From contig CM070609.1 in the NCBI GenBank assembly GCA_036346395.1, positions 30,330,223 through 30,394,222 of the forward strand: a stretch of 64,000 bases of DNA, read 5' to 3'. Numbering within the stretch: the first letter of the stretch is position 1; each line of letters opens with the position of its first letter. The position numbers were made by a program, and so were the translations under genes. The notes beneath the pieces were generated by a model. It did no database searches. It was not told the origin of the DNA and saw only the letters and a program-made list of their open reading frames with translations. Shown here in pieces: positions 35,041 through 47,188 of this stretch. Source of the DNA: Hsuehochloa calcarea. Taxonomy: Eukaryota > Streptophyta > Magnoliopsida > Poales > Poaceae.

Positions 35041-35942
35041 TCCTCCTATTAATATAGAAATTTCTTGCCGTTAAGAGAAAATCGTAGTAACTTCTTTTTC
35101 TACCATTTTAATAATATTAGTCCAATGTCCGTGCTTTCCTACGGATTTAAAAAAATTATATCTCATCAACCGTCATCATGCTCAGCCTACAATGCAAGTG
35201 ATCCGCCGGTAACCTGTTCTTGGAAAGATCGATGGAATCTTTGGGTTTCTTGTGCACCAGCTTGAGCAGTTGGGGTGTAGGGGGGTGGAGAGGAGGCTAT
35301 GGGTGGTCAACCATATGCACGGGAAGAACCGAGAAAGAACGAGATCCAACGGCTTACATCTCACAAAAAAGATAGACCTAATGGCTCACATCGCATGAGG
35401 GAGGACGGACCGCCACCAATTTCTTCTTTTAAGTAGTAGAGATAATAGAAGATTAGTCTGTTGTTGGCGGAGAATGCTAGCACAGATAAATAGAGAGGGT
35501 CAAACTAATAAATTGCATCCCATCTCTTTCATTCTCAAGACTTAACTCAAGAATGGGATGAGTTGGTTACCACTCCTGTCTTTAATCCTTCGACAAAGAG
35601 AGGGCCACATAATATAATCCACCTAACATGTCGTTGGCGCAACTTAATTGATTACACACGGGTCTTTAGCCATATAACCCAGATTATTTCCAAATTCAGT
35701 AAGTAAATGGTGCGTTATATACTCTTATATATAGGTTACAAAACCGACTCAAAACTTATCACCAACTTAAACTTAGTCATTTGTTACACCTCATATCCAG
35801 TGGAAGGAAAATGTCACACATTACAATGGATCGAGCAGTACAAAGAGCCAATCTGAACACTTTTCGTAAAATGACAAACTGGACACCAACCTAAAAACAT
35901 CATATATAGGCCGACAGCAATCCTTTATATTTAGAAAACGAA
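34688..35942. other. Unassigned intergenic sequence with a TA microsatellite
   Basis: Apart from a TA run at 35011-35036 and AT-rich sequence, I see no gene or element boundary. Confidence 0.4.
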
Positions 35943-36075
35943 TTAATAGCAACATTTATCTACATTGCAGCTGTTTACTAGATAAACATTGTTATCAAAA
36001 TAAAATTCATTTTCTCCTACATGGTTAGCTACGTACAAGCGAGTGTTTGGCTTATTTGCCCGCTTCTTGATTTGT

Positions 36076-36453
36076 TTTAGCAAAACTAGCCTCCGGTAGA
36101 CCGAAATTGTAAAAATGGCACCGTTGTAAGCTAGACAGGCGCCGTGTTGCACATGCAGTGCACCGGTACCACGGCAGGTTGATGTCGCGCTCCTAGACTA
36201 CTACAAGTACCTATCGCGCTCTAGCACTACTTCAGGTACCTGCCGCGCTCTCAAACGTCTACAGGTACATGCCGTTGTGAACCTACTATGACATATTTCC
36301 TACCGGGCTATACCACCCCACTCTTACCACGCTTGGTGGCTCCTACTATGGTGTGAACGTTTTGCCGCGTTTCTAGAGCGCTGCATGTGGCTGCCTAGTC
36401 TGTTGTGATGATATTTTTACAATTTCGGTCGATGAATGTTAGTTTTGCTAAAA
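36076..36453. repeat. Inverted repeat with a 3 x 29-bp tandem array inside
   Basis: The left arm 36076-36118 (TTTTAGCAAAACTAGC...CCGAAATTGTAAAAAT) is inverted at 36411-36453. Between them, 36186-36272 holds three 29-base units beginning CGCGCT and ending TACCTAT, TACCTGC and TACATGC. The structure may be a small DNA transposon, but no target duplication was identified. Confidence 0.65.
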
Positions 36454-37334
36454 GAACTCAAAAGGCGGCCAAATCAGCGAAGACTCCGTACTGGCGTAGT
36501 ACTGCAAGCGGGTACTGCTGCTAGCTTTAAGATTGAAATTCTCAGCGTTATCAATGAACTTAGCTTCCTGAGCGTGGAAATATGTGGCTGCCCGGGGTAG
36601 CTACCCACCCGGAATTTTTTAGTTGTAGTGCATGGATCATATTGATCGACATACCAGTCAAGCTATATGTTGGTAATAACAAAAATTGTAGTCCTATATA
36701 TATATTCCAGCAGTAGTTCCCGATCTACACTATCTTCCTAGAAGCCAAAGCATACATACAACATTATTCAATCTGCTTCCTATATAAGGATCTGTCCGGC
36801 CAAATACAAAAAATATTTCATGAGCATGCATGCTATATATATAGGTTACTTCAATCATATAAGAAAATTCATTTTCAGGGAAATTTAGAAGATGGTATTT
36901 ATATACGATAGATAGTGTAATGCTTCACTTTTCAGCTAGAAACATATGTGGTAGATAATTATGGGCAGCGGGCGATCCACTGACCTAATTAACAATTCTC
37001 AAATCATACAATAAAAAACATCAGTCCATCGAATAGCAAGAAACAAGTAGTATGCGTGCGAGATTAGATAACAAGGCATATATATAATGCGAGTGATGAG
37101 TAATAATTATATGACAAAAATGAAAAAAAAAATCCTAAGTAGACTATACACTGCAGCTCTGAACTCCTTGCACTGTCGATACTGATCCTTCACCTTTGCA
37201 ACCCCCAATAATGAGAGGTTCGATCCCATACACGACCTGTCATGAGTCAGAATTCGTACGTGCGAGTGCTCGATTAAAACAGGCCGTACGTACGCTGCAC
37301 TTGCATCGAAACAAAAATCATTACATCTGCAAGT

Positions 37335-37384
<50 letters not shown>

Positions 37385-38547
37385 GACGAAGAAGGTTGGC
37401 ATATTAATTGCTTCCATCAAAGTTCAATAACACTACTAGTACTAGCAGTACTCTGGTACTCTAATATGCAATGTCTCCCAGGTTAATTTGCATGCATGCA
37501 TGGTTAAAGTTTCTAGGAATGTCTAGTTAAGGAGCATTGCGCGCAATATAATTAGCTTGAGATAAAACGTAGTTGACACTAGGTGATGTAGTATATATAG
37601 ATGCTCAGTTCTAGAACCCTATATATTAACGGTGAAGCAATGAAGTCGAGTATAACATGTTGGTGAACGTTGCCAACAGACTGCGAGGTCATCCATTAAT
37701 TAATTCAATTTGACATATCATTCTTCTGTCGGTAGGAACCGGTAGTTGTCGCGCAGTACCTAGTGATAGTATCGTCTGCCGCCGGTAAGGTATACCTTAG
37801 TACATCACTAAATGCAAATAGTTAAGAAAGTATCATTATGTGGTTAATTTGATATGAGGATTCATGGGTGTGATGTCGATTATCAGAGGTGCGCACCCAG
37901 AAATTGACGCTAGGATATCGAGGATCGAGCGGACCAGAACATAGACCGCGTACCAAAACTATACATAATCTTAGCAAGATTTTCTCGTCCATGCTGGTAG
38001 TTCTTGGTCTAGCACAGGCCGAGGTCGTCACAGATCACAGATCGATCCAATTAACGCAAAACATTGTATAAGGGGGTGCCGATATATTAGCCTAGCTTGC
38101 TGATAACATTAATTGTTCCTATATATATATATATATATATATACAAACAAAGATTTATGCAGAACTAGTTTTGGGTTACTAGTGTATATATATCAGAGCA
38201 TAAATATCATCGTGTCACTGATATTATAAGTAGAAACCTATCAGATACTGCTTAATTTGTGTATCTCTCTATTCGCTAATAGAGCTGGCATGCTATTATT
38301 CTTCCACTATATAGAGCCTGTGCATCTACTTATCCAGTTTGTATTTGTTCTTCCACCGTATATACACAGTGTGCACATATCCTATGTAGAACTAATATTT
38401 ATCTATCTAGATATGCTCTCTACAGAGAATTAGAGATTGTACATGTAGAACGTGTCCTAACTGATTTCACTTATTTAGTGTTTAGTCTGAACCAAACAGT
38501 GATTAAACCCAATAGATCAAGAAACATGATTAAACTCTCTTTAGTTT
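36454..38547. other. AT-rich intergenic sequence with TA microsatellites
   Basis: No gene was recognised. TA runs lie at 37340-37381 and 38121-38142. The last 100 bases contain a unit (TGAACCAAACAGTGATTAAA) that is repeated on the far side of the gypsy element. Confidence 0.45.
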
Positions 38548-39382
38548 TGTCGGTGTATTAGAACCGATCTTACGTAAAGATTATTTGATTCGGGGGGTCT
38601 CCTAAAGATGAAATCACGCAGAGTGGTTGACACGGGATGTTTAGACAGGTTCAGGCCTTCTCCGGGGAGAATAACAACCCTACTCCTATGTGTGTATGGT
38701 ATTTACTGTATTCTCGATGATCAATCCAGAAACTAAGACTATTACAGAGAATAATACTTGTGTTTCCCCTTGACTCGCTCTGTCTTCTCCCCCTTTTCAC
38801 CCTCTGATTGATGTCTTTATATAGTCGTGAAGAAGTAGCCGTTTTGTCCTCGCGAAGAGGCACCTTAATTGAGCCATGAATGGCGCATGATGGCGATAAT
38901 TACCGCGCATTGGCTTCTTCGCGCCGTCCGCGCTTATCATTCGAGGTAATGGGGTATTTAAGCACTATTACTACGCAGAATAGTAGTGCGTATGGACCGT
39001 TCGGATTCCTTAATCAATTGGACCCACTCGCTTGTAGGTTTGATTATAAGGTGGTCGTGGTTTTACTTGGTCGTAGTATGACTTACGACTGGGTATAAGT
39101 CGTAGTAGAGCTTACGACTGTGCAATAGTCGTAGAAGGACTTACGACTAGGTAGTGGTCGTAGAAAGACTTACGACGGTAGTGGTCGAGAAGGACTTACG
39201 ACCATGACATAGTCGTAGTAAGACTTACGACTATGGGGGTGATTGTAGAAGATCTTACAATCACTTGGTAGGTCTCCCCCTTATAAATATAAGGGGTACT
39301 TCTGGGGACCATGTGACATCATATTTACTCATAATAAGAATTATAGATAAAAGATAAAATGAGGATTATTAGATCCTCGTCA
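38548..39382 (-). repeat. 3' LTR of the gypsy element
   Basis: The 835-base LTR reads TGTCGGTG...CCTCGTCA on the plus strand. It contains seven GTCGTA/TACGAC hairpin units at 39069-39273. A purine tract on the minus strand (39383-39400, CTGGGGGGCTAGA) next to it serves as the polypurine primer site. Confidence 0.92.
39069..39273. repeat. Hairpin array in the 3' LTR
   Basis: Seven units of about 20 bases have arms GTCGTA and TACGAC. The last unit has both arms changed (GATTGTA with TACAATC), so it can still pair. Outer flanking bases also match in pairs (TAGTCGTA with TACGACTA). Confidence 0.85.
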
Positions 39383-39535
39383 TCTAGCCCCCCAGCTTTA
39401 AGTGAAAGTAACTTACTTGGTGAAGGATTTGCAAATGGACTTACGACTATGAAAATATCGTAGAATAATGGTCGAAGGAAAAACTCTTCGACACTTGAGT
39501 GCTACTTTGACCAGGAATTTGCTTGGTCAGGAAGG

Positions 39536-40085
39536 TTGCTTACGACTATCAAAAAGTCATAAAAAAACCCCTACGACTGTGAAGTGGTCGTAGTAGGGTG
39601 ATCGGAGAAAAAAAAACCCTTCCGATTGATACTTCCTTCGACCAGAAAGACTTGGTCAAGAAAGTAATTTCACTTGGAGGTGACAAAACGAACCTAATTT
39701 TCCCGAACAGATCATCTGGGAATTGCAAACGACTCCCACAGATCTGTTGATGAGACGGTTCCCAAAGCTGTTGCAATCGTGAAGATTGCTTACGACTATC
39801 AAAAAGTCATAAAAACTCATACGACTGTGAAGTGGTCGCAGTAGGAAGATCGGAGAAAAAAACCCTTCCGATTGATACTTCCTTCGACCAGAAAGACTTG
39901 GTCAAGAAAGTAATTTCGCTTGGGGGTGACAATACGCACCTAATTTTCTCGAACGGACCATCTGGGGAATTGCAACCGACTCTCACAGATCTGTCCGATG
40001 AGGCGGTTCCCGAAGCGGTGCAACCAACTCTCATAGACCTATTGGCGAGACGGTTTCCGAAGCGATGGCAATCGTGCGGTTATAA
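39536..40085 (+). repeat. Tandem duplication of about 250 bases
   Basis: A unit beginning TTGCTTACGACTATCAAAA occurs at about 39536 and again at 39786. It contains CCTTCCGATTGATACTTCC and AAGACTTGGTCAAGAAAG. It lies in the leader upstream of the antisense gene. Confidence 0.85.
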
Positions 40086-40227
40086 AAACTCACCAGGAAT
40101 TAGACTGGGTTTTTTACCTTTTCCTCAAATCGCTCATTGTTCTTCGAAGTTCTTGCTTTCTCCGTCCTCGACTAGGTTTCATCTTCTCCGCCGCTAACCC
40201 AATCAAAAACTCCTTGTTTCGAGCGAA

Positions 40228-43200
40228 ATGGCCAAGAGAGTTTCGAATGGGAAGAATCGGAGATGGATGCGCCAAGATCAAAATCTTGGTCGACGCCGGA
40301 AGATTCCAGAAGGCTCGTGAAGTGGATTCTGCTATTGGGCAAAGATTGGCCATCGGGGAAAATGGGCAAATCCTCGCCTTCCAAGCGTATTGTGAGTCCG
40401 GCCCGATTGCTGCTCACCCCTTTCTTCTGAGTGGTACTCGAGCACTTTGGGGTGGAATTGGTGAACTTAGGTCCTAATTCCATTACCATGTTGAGTGTCT
40501 TCGTGTACTGCGCGAGGCGCACTGGGATTCCGGACCTCGAGCTATTCCAATATTATTATGGGATGGCTCGTCAAACCGAATCGCCGGAAGTCATGGATCA
40601 AGCTCCACGACTCGAAGTCAAGGAGTATATTCAGAGTTTTACCCGTCTTCATGGCGGGGTGGAGGAAGAGGTGGTTTTATCGAAAGTCACCTCAAGACAC
40701 CTCTCTTTGCGGGAAGGTCGCGAGAAGAAATCTTCATGGGATTCGACTCAAGATATCACCGGATTGCCCCTATATTCAAGCCATCAAGGACTTGAAAGAA
40801 GAGGGTCGACGGATGGCATGTGGTGAAAGATTTCATCACACGCGAATTAGTCCCTTGAAGAAACGAGCATCTCCAATGTGGAGATACTCGGGAGAGGAGA
40901 CCCAACCAGAGACTACGACGAGGGTAAGTAACCGTCGACTTAGCTCTCGGTTTGGTCCTTCTCAACATTGTCTAATATTCTTATCTGTTTACACAGATAT
41001 TTCACAGGCCGAGGTTGACTCTAGAGTCAGACTCATCTGTGAGAAATCTCCGCCACCTCGAGTGGCGGTTCCTCAAATCATTGCGGTTTTGTCCGCAGAT
41101 GAAAAGATAGAGCGCCTAAAGGTAATCAAAAAGTTGATTCTTTCTTTAGGACTTTATAGTCGTAAGAAGATACTTACGACTAATGGTGATCGTAGAATAT
41201 CTTACGATCAAGAAAGTGTCGTAGAAAAACTTACGACTTGGCACTGGTCGTAGAAAAACTTACGACTGATCAATGATTCTTCTTTTTCTGTTTTGCTTTA
41301 CAGAAAGTAGGCATGGAAAATCGTCAGGACGACGAAGAAGTCGCACTGATGACCATTGGCGCTGGGTTGTCGAAAGACAAAGGCTCGGCTCCTCCCTCTA
41401 AGAGACGTCGACTTGTAAAATCTGCCGACAAGGGAGGAGCAAGCTCGATCTCTGGTCTTTCGACCAGACCCTCTACAAAGCCTGCGGCAGCCATAGCTAT
41501 AACTGAAGCCGAGGCTGCAGCTATCGAAGCCGAGGAGGTTGAAGCATCTGAATCTCTTAAGCGCAAACCTCGCAAGGCTAAGGTACCCTTCTATTATGAC
41601 AAGGAATCTTTCGCAGTTGCTGCCACTCCTAGTTTTGTTAAGCAACCGAAAAGGAGATCCGAAAGATTTTATGTCTTTTATGAAGGACGATGTCGCTCAA
41701 AGACAACTGCAATGAGGGTAGTGCGCTTGGAATGGTTGAGACCGATCTCGCCATCCAGAGAACCAGGAGACCAGAGCCCTGTTCCTCTGTTCAAACTCTA
41801 CGACCAGACGTGGTCGTAGCTGGGCCAATTGTGGAACCTCGACCAGACGTGGTCGTGGAGAAGAAGAAATCCTCCGTTGGGAGGATTGCTCCTAAATTCC
41901 TGGTTAAGATCAGGGTACAGAGGTATGTGAAATGTACTAAAGTGTAAGAACAACATTTACCTTTTTCCTTTTCACAACCTGATTTGCTTTTCTTTATTTC
42001 AGTCCGACTCCTTCAGCCCTCGGGGATGCTTCCGTTGAGAAGCCCATTGTCACCTCTTCAGTAGCTGGAGAGGTAATAATGGAAGTGGTTGAAGGATCTC
42101 CCTTGACCGAGGTGGCTCCCGAAGTGGTTTCTTCAGCTGCTGAGGTTGTAGCTACGACTGCTGAGGTCGTAGCTACGACCACTGAGAGGGCAGCTACGAC
42201 TACTGAGGTCGTAGCTACGACCACCGAAAGGGTAGCTATGACCTCTGAAATGGTTGTAGAGACCACAGAGGCAGCTGCAAAAGCCTCTGGTCAAGGTGAG
42301 GATGACTCTGTACGCCGTGCCGGAAAGGAGGTCGTGGTAGACATTCCTTCCGGTGTCCAAAGAGCAAGTACAGCTACAGAATCAGAGGATGAAGAATATT
42401 TCAACTTCTGTGCTGACTTCTTTGGACCTGCCTCCGTCATAGGGTCTGCTGCTTACCGATCTCGCGACCGAGTCCCCCATCCCAAGGATATTCCCAATAG
42501 AGGAGATACCTTCGATAATGAGCGCCTTGAGGAGGTGTGGTGGGATAAAGTCGCGAGGATAGATAAGCTGCAGAACCCGGAGCTGGTGTACTCGACCTTC
42601 GCTAGGTCGACCATGAATGTGAGTATTTTTGCAGAATACATATATAAGTGGCTTTTCCTTTCTTCTTACTGTCTTCTTCTTGCAGAAAGCTCTGGAGCAA
42701 ATTGCCGTTGTCGGTGAGTATCATCGACAACTTTTAGAGCTACGACAAGAGAAGGAAGAACTCTGTATACAGGCAGAGAGATGGTAAGTCACTGTTGCTC
42801 ATAGTCGTTTTCGACTTGACTACTCGTATAGTGTTTACGAGAGTTGTCATGGAAAAACTCATGACAAAGTATTGGTCACAAAGAGCTTACGGCTACTTAC
42901 GACCAGTAAGTGGTCGTAGAAAGACTTACGACCATGACATAGTCGTAGAAAAACTTACGACTAGGTCGGTGGTCGTAGAAGGACTTGCAACCAATCGACC
43001 GATGTTTATCTTCATTTTTGTCCTCTGTAGGCTAAAAAGCGACACGAAGACCTTAGCTGACTCACTCGATTATGAAAAAGAGGAGTCGAGAAAGCTAAGG
43101 AACGAAGTATTAGTCCTCTCGGATAGACTCCGAGAAGCCATCTCTGCATCTAAAAGATTGCAGGAAAAAATAAACAGTAAGTGCTGAACTTAAGACTGCT

Positions 43201-44132
43201 TTTGAATTTGACCTTTACCCATCTCTCATTTCTTTTTCAGAAAAAGAAGATGAGATGAGGAAGCTCCGGACCGAAGTTGGAGACAAACCTTTGGTCATTC
43301 AGGAGTTTTCCCGCATTACCAAGAATAAGGATCAGGAACTCGAGGGCCTGAAAACTCGATTGACAAGTAAGCAAATCTTTACCTGTTGTCCTTTTCGAGT
43401 ACTTTCCCTTTTCTTATGCTAATTTCTTGTTCAGAATTGTCACGAGTTGAGAATTCTCGAGGTGAAATCCAAGAGAAGACCTTGATCTACAATGAGTCCG
43501 TCCGCATTGCTAAGATGAATGCAGAGGACATCAGAGCATGGGAGAAAAAGCACGCTGAAACCATTGCTTCCCATGAAGAAGAGGTCAAGAAATTGGATTC
43601 TCAACTAGTAGGTAAGAAATGTTTTTACCTACAATTATCTTTGTGTTAGCTTCCTCTAGAAGTTTATTTTTATTTGACCGGTTTTATTCTTTTGGTAACA
43701 AGTGGTGAAAACAAGAATCTTGCGAGGCTTCGACTGCACCCAACAGAGATGGAGTCGATGAAGACTAGTCTTCAAGGCAACATCACACTCCTGAACAATG
43801 TACTTGGTGAGCTACATTCTGAGGAAAAACTCCTCGAGAAGATAATGTAGCTGCTCACATAAGTACCATTGGGGAACAAGTCGAAAACTTGCAAGAAATG
43901 GTGACCACTCTGAAGGCTAATCAAAATTTGAATCAATAAGGAGGCGATCGAAGCTGCAGTAAGTTACGCTCTGGCGAAACTTAAAGCTCAAGACCCCTGC
44001 CTTAATGTACAACCAATTGAAGCCGACTTCGACTGCCCTGAATCAGAGGCAAGTCGATTGATTGAGGAAATGCAATCGGTTGGCAAAAAGGTAGCGGAGG
44101 AAATGCAGCTAGGCACTCCCCCTTCAGAGTAA
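40228..44132 (+). CDS. Antisense extra gene of the gypsy element: Transposase_28 domain plus coiled coils
   Basis: The gene runs opposite to gag-pol. The ATG at 40228 (MAKRVSNGKNR) starts a frame that continues, with frame changes, into a Transposase_28 ('putative gypsy type transposon') domain: GPNSITMLSVFVY, LELFQYYYGMARQ, DCPYIQAIKDLKEEG, SPLKKRA. At least eight further exons show good junctions (GAGG|gtaagt at about 40924, tttacag| at 41304, tttcag| at 42001, tgcag| at 42685, ctgtag| at 43030, ttcag| at 43241 and 43435). A lysine-rich part, an acidic part with EVVATT repeats (42139-42260) and long coiled-coil segments (43030-43860) follow. The last exon ends EEMQLGTPPSE with stop 44130-44132. 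Frame breaks near 40260, 40520 and 43849 suggest that this copy is damaged. Its function is unknown. Confidence 0.65.
41155..41272. repeat. Hairpin array in an intron of the antisense gene
   Basis: Four units lie here: TAGTCGTAAG with CTTACGACTA, GATCGTA with TACGATC, GTCGTA with TACGAC, and GGTCGTA with TACGACT. It is the same motif as in the LTRs. Confidence 0.85.
42139..42260 (+). repeat. Coding repeat EVVATT containing the palindrome GTCGTAGCTACGAC
   Basis: Repeated GAGGTCGTAGCTACGAC units are translated as EVVATT or ERVATT in the antisense gene. The core is a perfect 14-base palindrome made of the two hairpin arms without a loop. Confidence 0.8.
42884..42995. repeat. Hairpin array in a later intron of the antisense gene
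   Basis: Four units, including TGGTCGTA with TACGACCA and TAGTCGTA with TACGACTA, lie between the exons at about 42783 and 43030. Confidence 0.8.
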
Positions 44133-45206
44133 TCTTGTAACTACTTTGTAAAGGCGCATAATCTCTGTTGACGAGTAATATATGATCCATCTTGTTTCCG
44201 CAAATCATCTTGTCGAGTGGTTAGCAACCCAAAGATAACTAACGAATGAAAAACCAAGGATGAAGTTAAATTAATAACTTTATCCTAGGCCATCTTGTTT
44301 CCTGCAAATCATCTTGTCGAGTAATTAGTAACTCAAAAGATAATAAACGAATGAAAAACTAAGAATTGAAGTCAAATTAATAACTTTATCCTAGCCCCCG
44401 ACTATTTGCTTAGTTTGTTTGGACAATCTAAGTAAATAGTGTGTGAAATGGGGTTTCTGAAAACAAAGAGAGGTTTATTTAACTTATAGTCTTTGTTATG
44501 GTTGTCAAGCACTGGTCGAAAGAGTAGAAACGACTCGACACTAGGAAGTTCCTTCTAGTGGGCAGGACCACGTGCAGAGAGGAAAGGCTTCGACTAGGTG
44601 ATGTTACCATCTCCAACTGGTTTAATCGAACCAAAAACAGCAACTTGAGTTAAGCAAACGTCTAAGAGGACTTTAATAATTCGTTCGTCCTTTTTTTTGG
44701 TGGACTCGATAAGTCTTTTCCAGTAGCAAAAGTGGAAGACTGAGCGACGCTAGGAAGTTCCTTCTAGTGGGCAGGACCACGTGCAGAGAGGAAAGACTTC
44801 GACTAGGTGTGTCTCTTCCTTCGACCAGTTAAAACGAATTGAGTACACCAAAGGTGGTCGAATAAATATAAGAAAGTGCACTCTACTTAGAATACTTTTC
44901 GAAATTACTGAAAAAATAAACTAAGATGGGAAGAGTTGGCTTTGAAAACATTTCGACTAGACAGAACCCGAGCTCTCTGTGTTGGCAAAGAAAGTGAGTA
45001 ACGAGTTGATTCTAGGAAGTTCCTTCTAGTGGGCTGGACCACATGCAGAGAGGAAAGACTTCGACTAGATGATGTTACTTGCCTTTCGACCAGTGTAGAG
45101 AAAACTGGGTGTTTTTGGATCATAGTCGAAAGATTATAAAAGCACTACTCAAAAATAAGACAAAAGAGGTAGAAGGAACCTGGACCTTTATTGCCTGAGA
45201 GGTTGG
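44133..45206. repeat. Spacer between the antisense gene and pol, with tandem-type repeats
   Basis: A segment containing GGAAGTTCCTTCTAGTGGGC and CGTGCAGAGAGGAAAG recurs at about 44546, 44753 and 45016. A segment containing CAAATCATCTTGTCGAGT is repeated near 44200 and 44306. No domain was recognised. Such repeats are known in the 3' untranslated region of Tat elements. Confidence 0.75.
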
Positions 45207-46163
45207 TCACACATAGAATTTGCGTAACTGGTCGATGTTCCAAGAATTTGAGAGAACCTGCCCATCTTCCATTGCTAGTCGTACCGACCTTGGCCGAGTT
45301 ACTTCGACCACTATGTAAGGACCTTCCCACTTGGGAGAGAGTTTATTCCGATTAGACTTGGATTGGCAGAGCCTCAATACCAAGTCACCTACAGCAAGGC
45401 TGCGAGGCTGGACCTTACGATCGTAGTATCTGCGCAGGCTTGTTGGTAGACCGCGAGAACGGATTAGGGCCATATTTCTCCTTTCTTGAGTAGGTTAATG
45501 TCATCTGCTCGAAGTTGTTCTGGTCGGAGTTGTTGAAGGTTTCAACTCGTGTCGACCGCAATTTTAGCTCGGAGGAAGCATGGCTTCGCTCAAACACTAA
45601 AAAGAATGGTGTTTCTCCTGCCGCCGACTAGTGGTCATGCGAATCGCCCATATACTGGAAGGTAATTCTTGTACCCAAGCCCCGAGCGCTTAACAAGGGG
45701 TCGAAGACTCGGTTTTAATTCCTCGCATTATTTGGCCGTTTGCACGCTCGACCGCCCGTTGCTTTGGGGTGTGCAATGTAGCATAACATAACTTGGTACC
45801 CAACTCGTCACAAAATTCCCAAATTTTGCACTTGCGTAATTGTTTATCATTATGCGTAATTATCCGACTTGGAACTCCAAATCGGCTAATTACGCATCTC
45901 ATCATGAACCTTTTCTTTGCTTAGTTGTTATCCCGATTCTGAGTTCGGCTTTGATCCATTTTGTGAATGTGTCAATGGCCACAAAAGGAATTCAAACCTC
46001 CCGGAGCTTTGGAAAACGGTCCTAGGATATCGAGACCCAGTGCAAAAGGCCAAGAAAGAGGTATTGTGCGTAATGCTTGAGCCGTTGGTGTATCATCTAC
46101 CATGAAACTAGCATTGGACACACTTTTTAACCACCTCTTTGGCATCGTCAGAGTCAGAGGCAA
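45207..46163 (-). pseudogene. Integrase of the gypsy element, broken
   Basis: Three minus-strand pieces follow one another: a zinc-binding and core-like part at 45972-46163 (LGLDILGPFSKAPGG), a core part at 45690-45905 (SRFGVPSRIITHNDKQ, then ERANGQIMRGIK) and the C-terminal GPY/F-type module at 45207-45473 (RNKLSPKWEGPYIVVEV). The protein inserts element DNA into the genome. Frameshifts between pieces make the copy inactive. Confidence 0.88.
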
Positions 46164-46315
46164 GAGAAACCTTGTCGAAAGGCTTTACCGACCAATGTTC
46201 AGAGGAAGCATCGTCCCATAGATGCCACTGTATATCATGAAGGAGTGTTATTCCTTCGTTTTGCGGAATGCATCGCATGAGTATCCCTTGGGTTCCTCGT
46301 TTGTAGAGGACTCCT

Positions 46316-47145
46316 TCACCAAAGTATACATTTTGGCTTTTCGGGATAATCGATCTGCCTCAAGATCATCTTCTGCACGGAACCCTTGTGAAGATACTCA
46401 TAGATGGGAGTCATCCAGGTATCCTCGTAATCTAATGAGGCCATCTCAATAGGAGGTGTCTCGGTTCTTCGACCGAGAGGCGGCTTTTGGAGTTGCTCCA
46501 AGAAGACTCCTTTTAGTGCTGGCGATCGGAAGAAGCCATCCGAGCAAGTTGGTCTCATGCGAGAAATTATCCTTCGAGGGATGAATTGTACCTCGAAACC
46601 TAAAAATGCTTTTCTAGCTTACGTGCTTGATAAGTACCGAGCCATTGTCGAGCTAGAGCACTGGTACTCTTTCCTGATTTGATTCACGACTAGTTGAGAG
46701 TCTCCTCTCACGAGTAGTCGAAGAATCGAGAGTGCTTTCGCAGCTCGTATGCCAGCTAGCAAACCTTCGTACTCTGCCACATTGTTAGTGGCACGAAAGT
46801 TTAATTGTATGGTATACTTTAAGGTTTCTCCGTAGGAGATACGGGACCACCTGACCCAGAGCCACTTAGAGTAAGTGACCCGTCAAAGTACATCATCCAG
46901 TGGTCGTGGAATCGTCTCGGGATCTGAGCAGTTTCAGATTTGTCCATTCGCGACAAAGTCGCCAAGATCTGGGATTTTATGGCCGTTCGGGACACGAAAT
47001 GGAGGTCGAACTCCCCAAGTTCGACTGACCATTTTGCCATGTGTCCCGCTGTTTCCTTATTATGGAGGATTGCTCCCAAAGAAAACTCAGACGGTACAGC
47101 TATTTTGTGCGCCTGAAAATAATGCCGCGGTTTCCTCGAAGACAT
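46316..47145 (-). pseudogene. RNase H and second RNase H-like domain, broken
   Basis: The minus-strand reading has the end of the normal RNase H (FDLHFVSRTAIKSQILA) followed by WMMYFDGSLTLSGSGSG, the start of a second, archaeal-like RNase H. A linker with DTWMTPIYEYLHKG leads toward integrase. A second RNase H is a mark of the Tat lineage. Frame breaks are present. Confidence 0.8.
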
Positions 47146-47188
47146 GAGGAGGGCATATAGAAGTTTTTGGACCTGAGGGTAACGCTCC

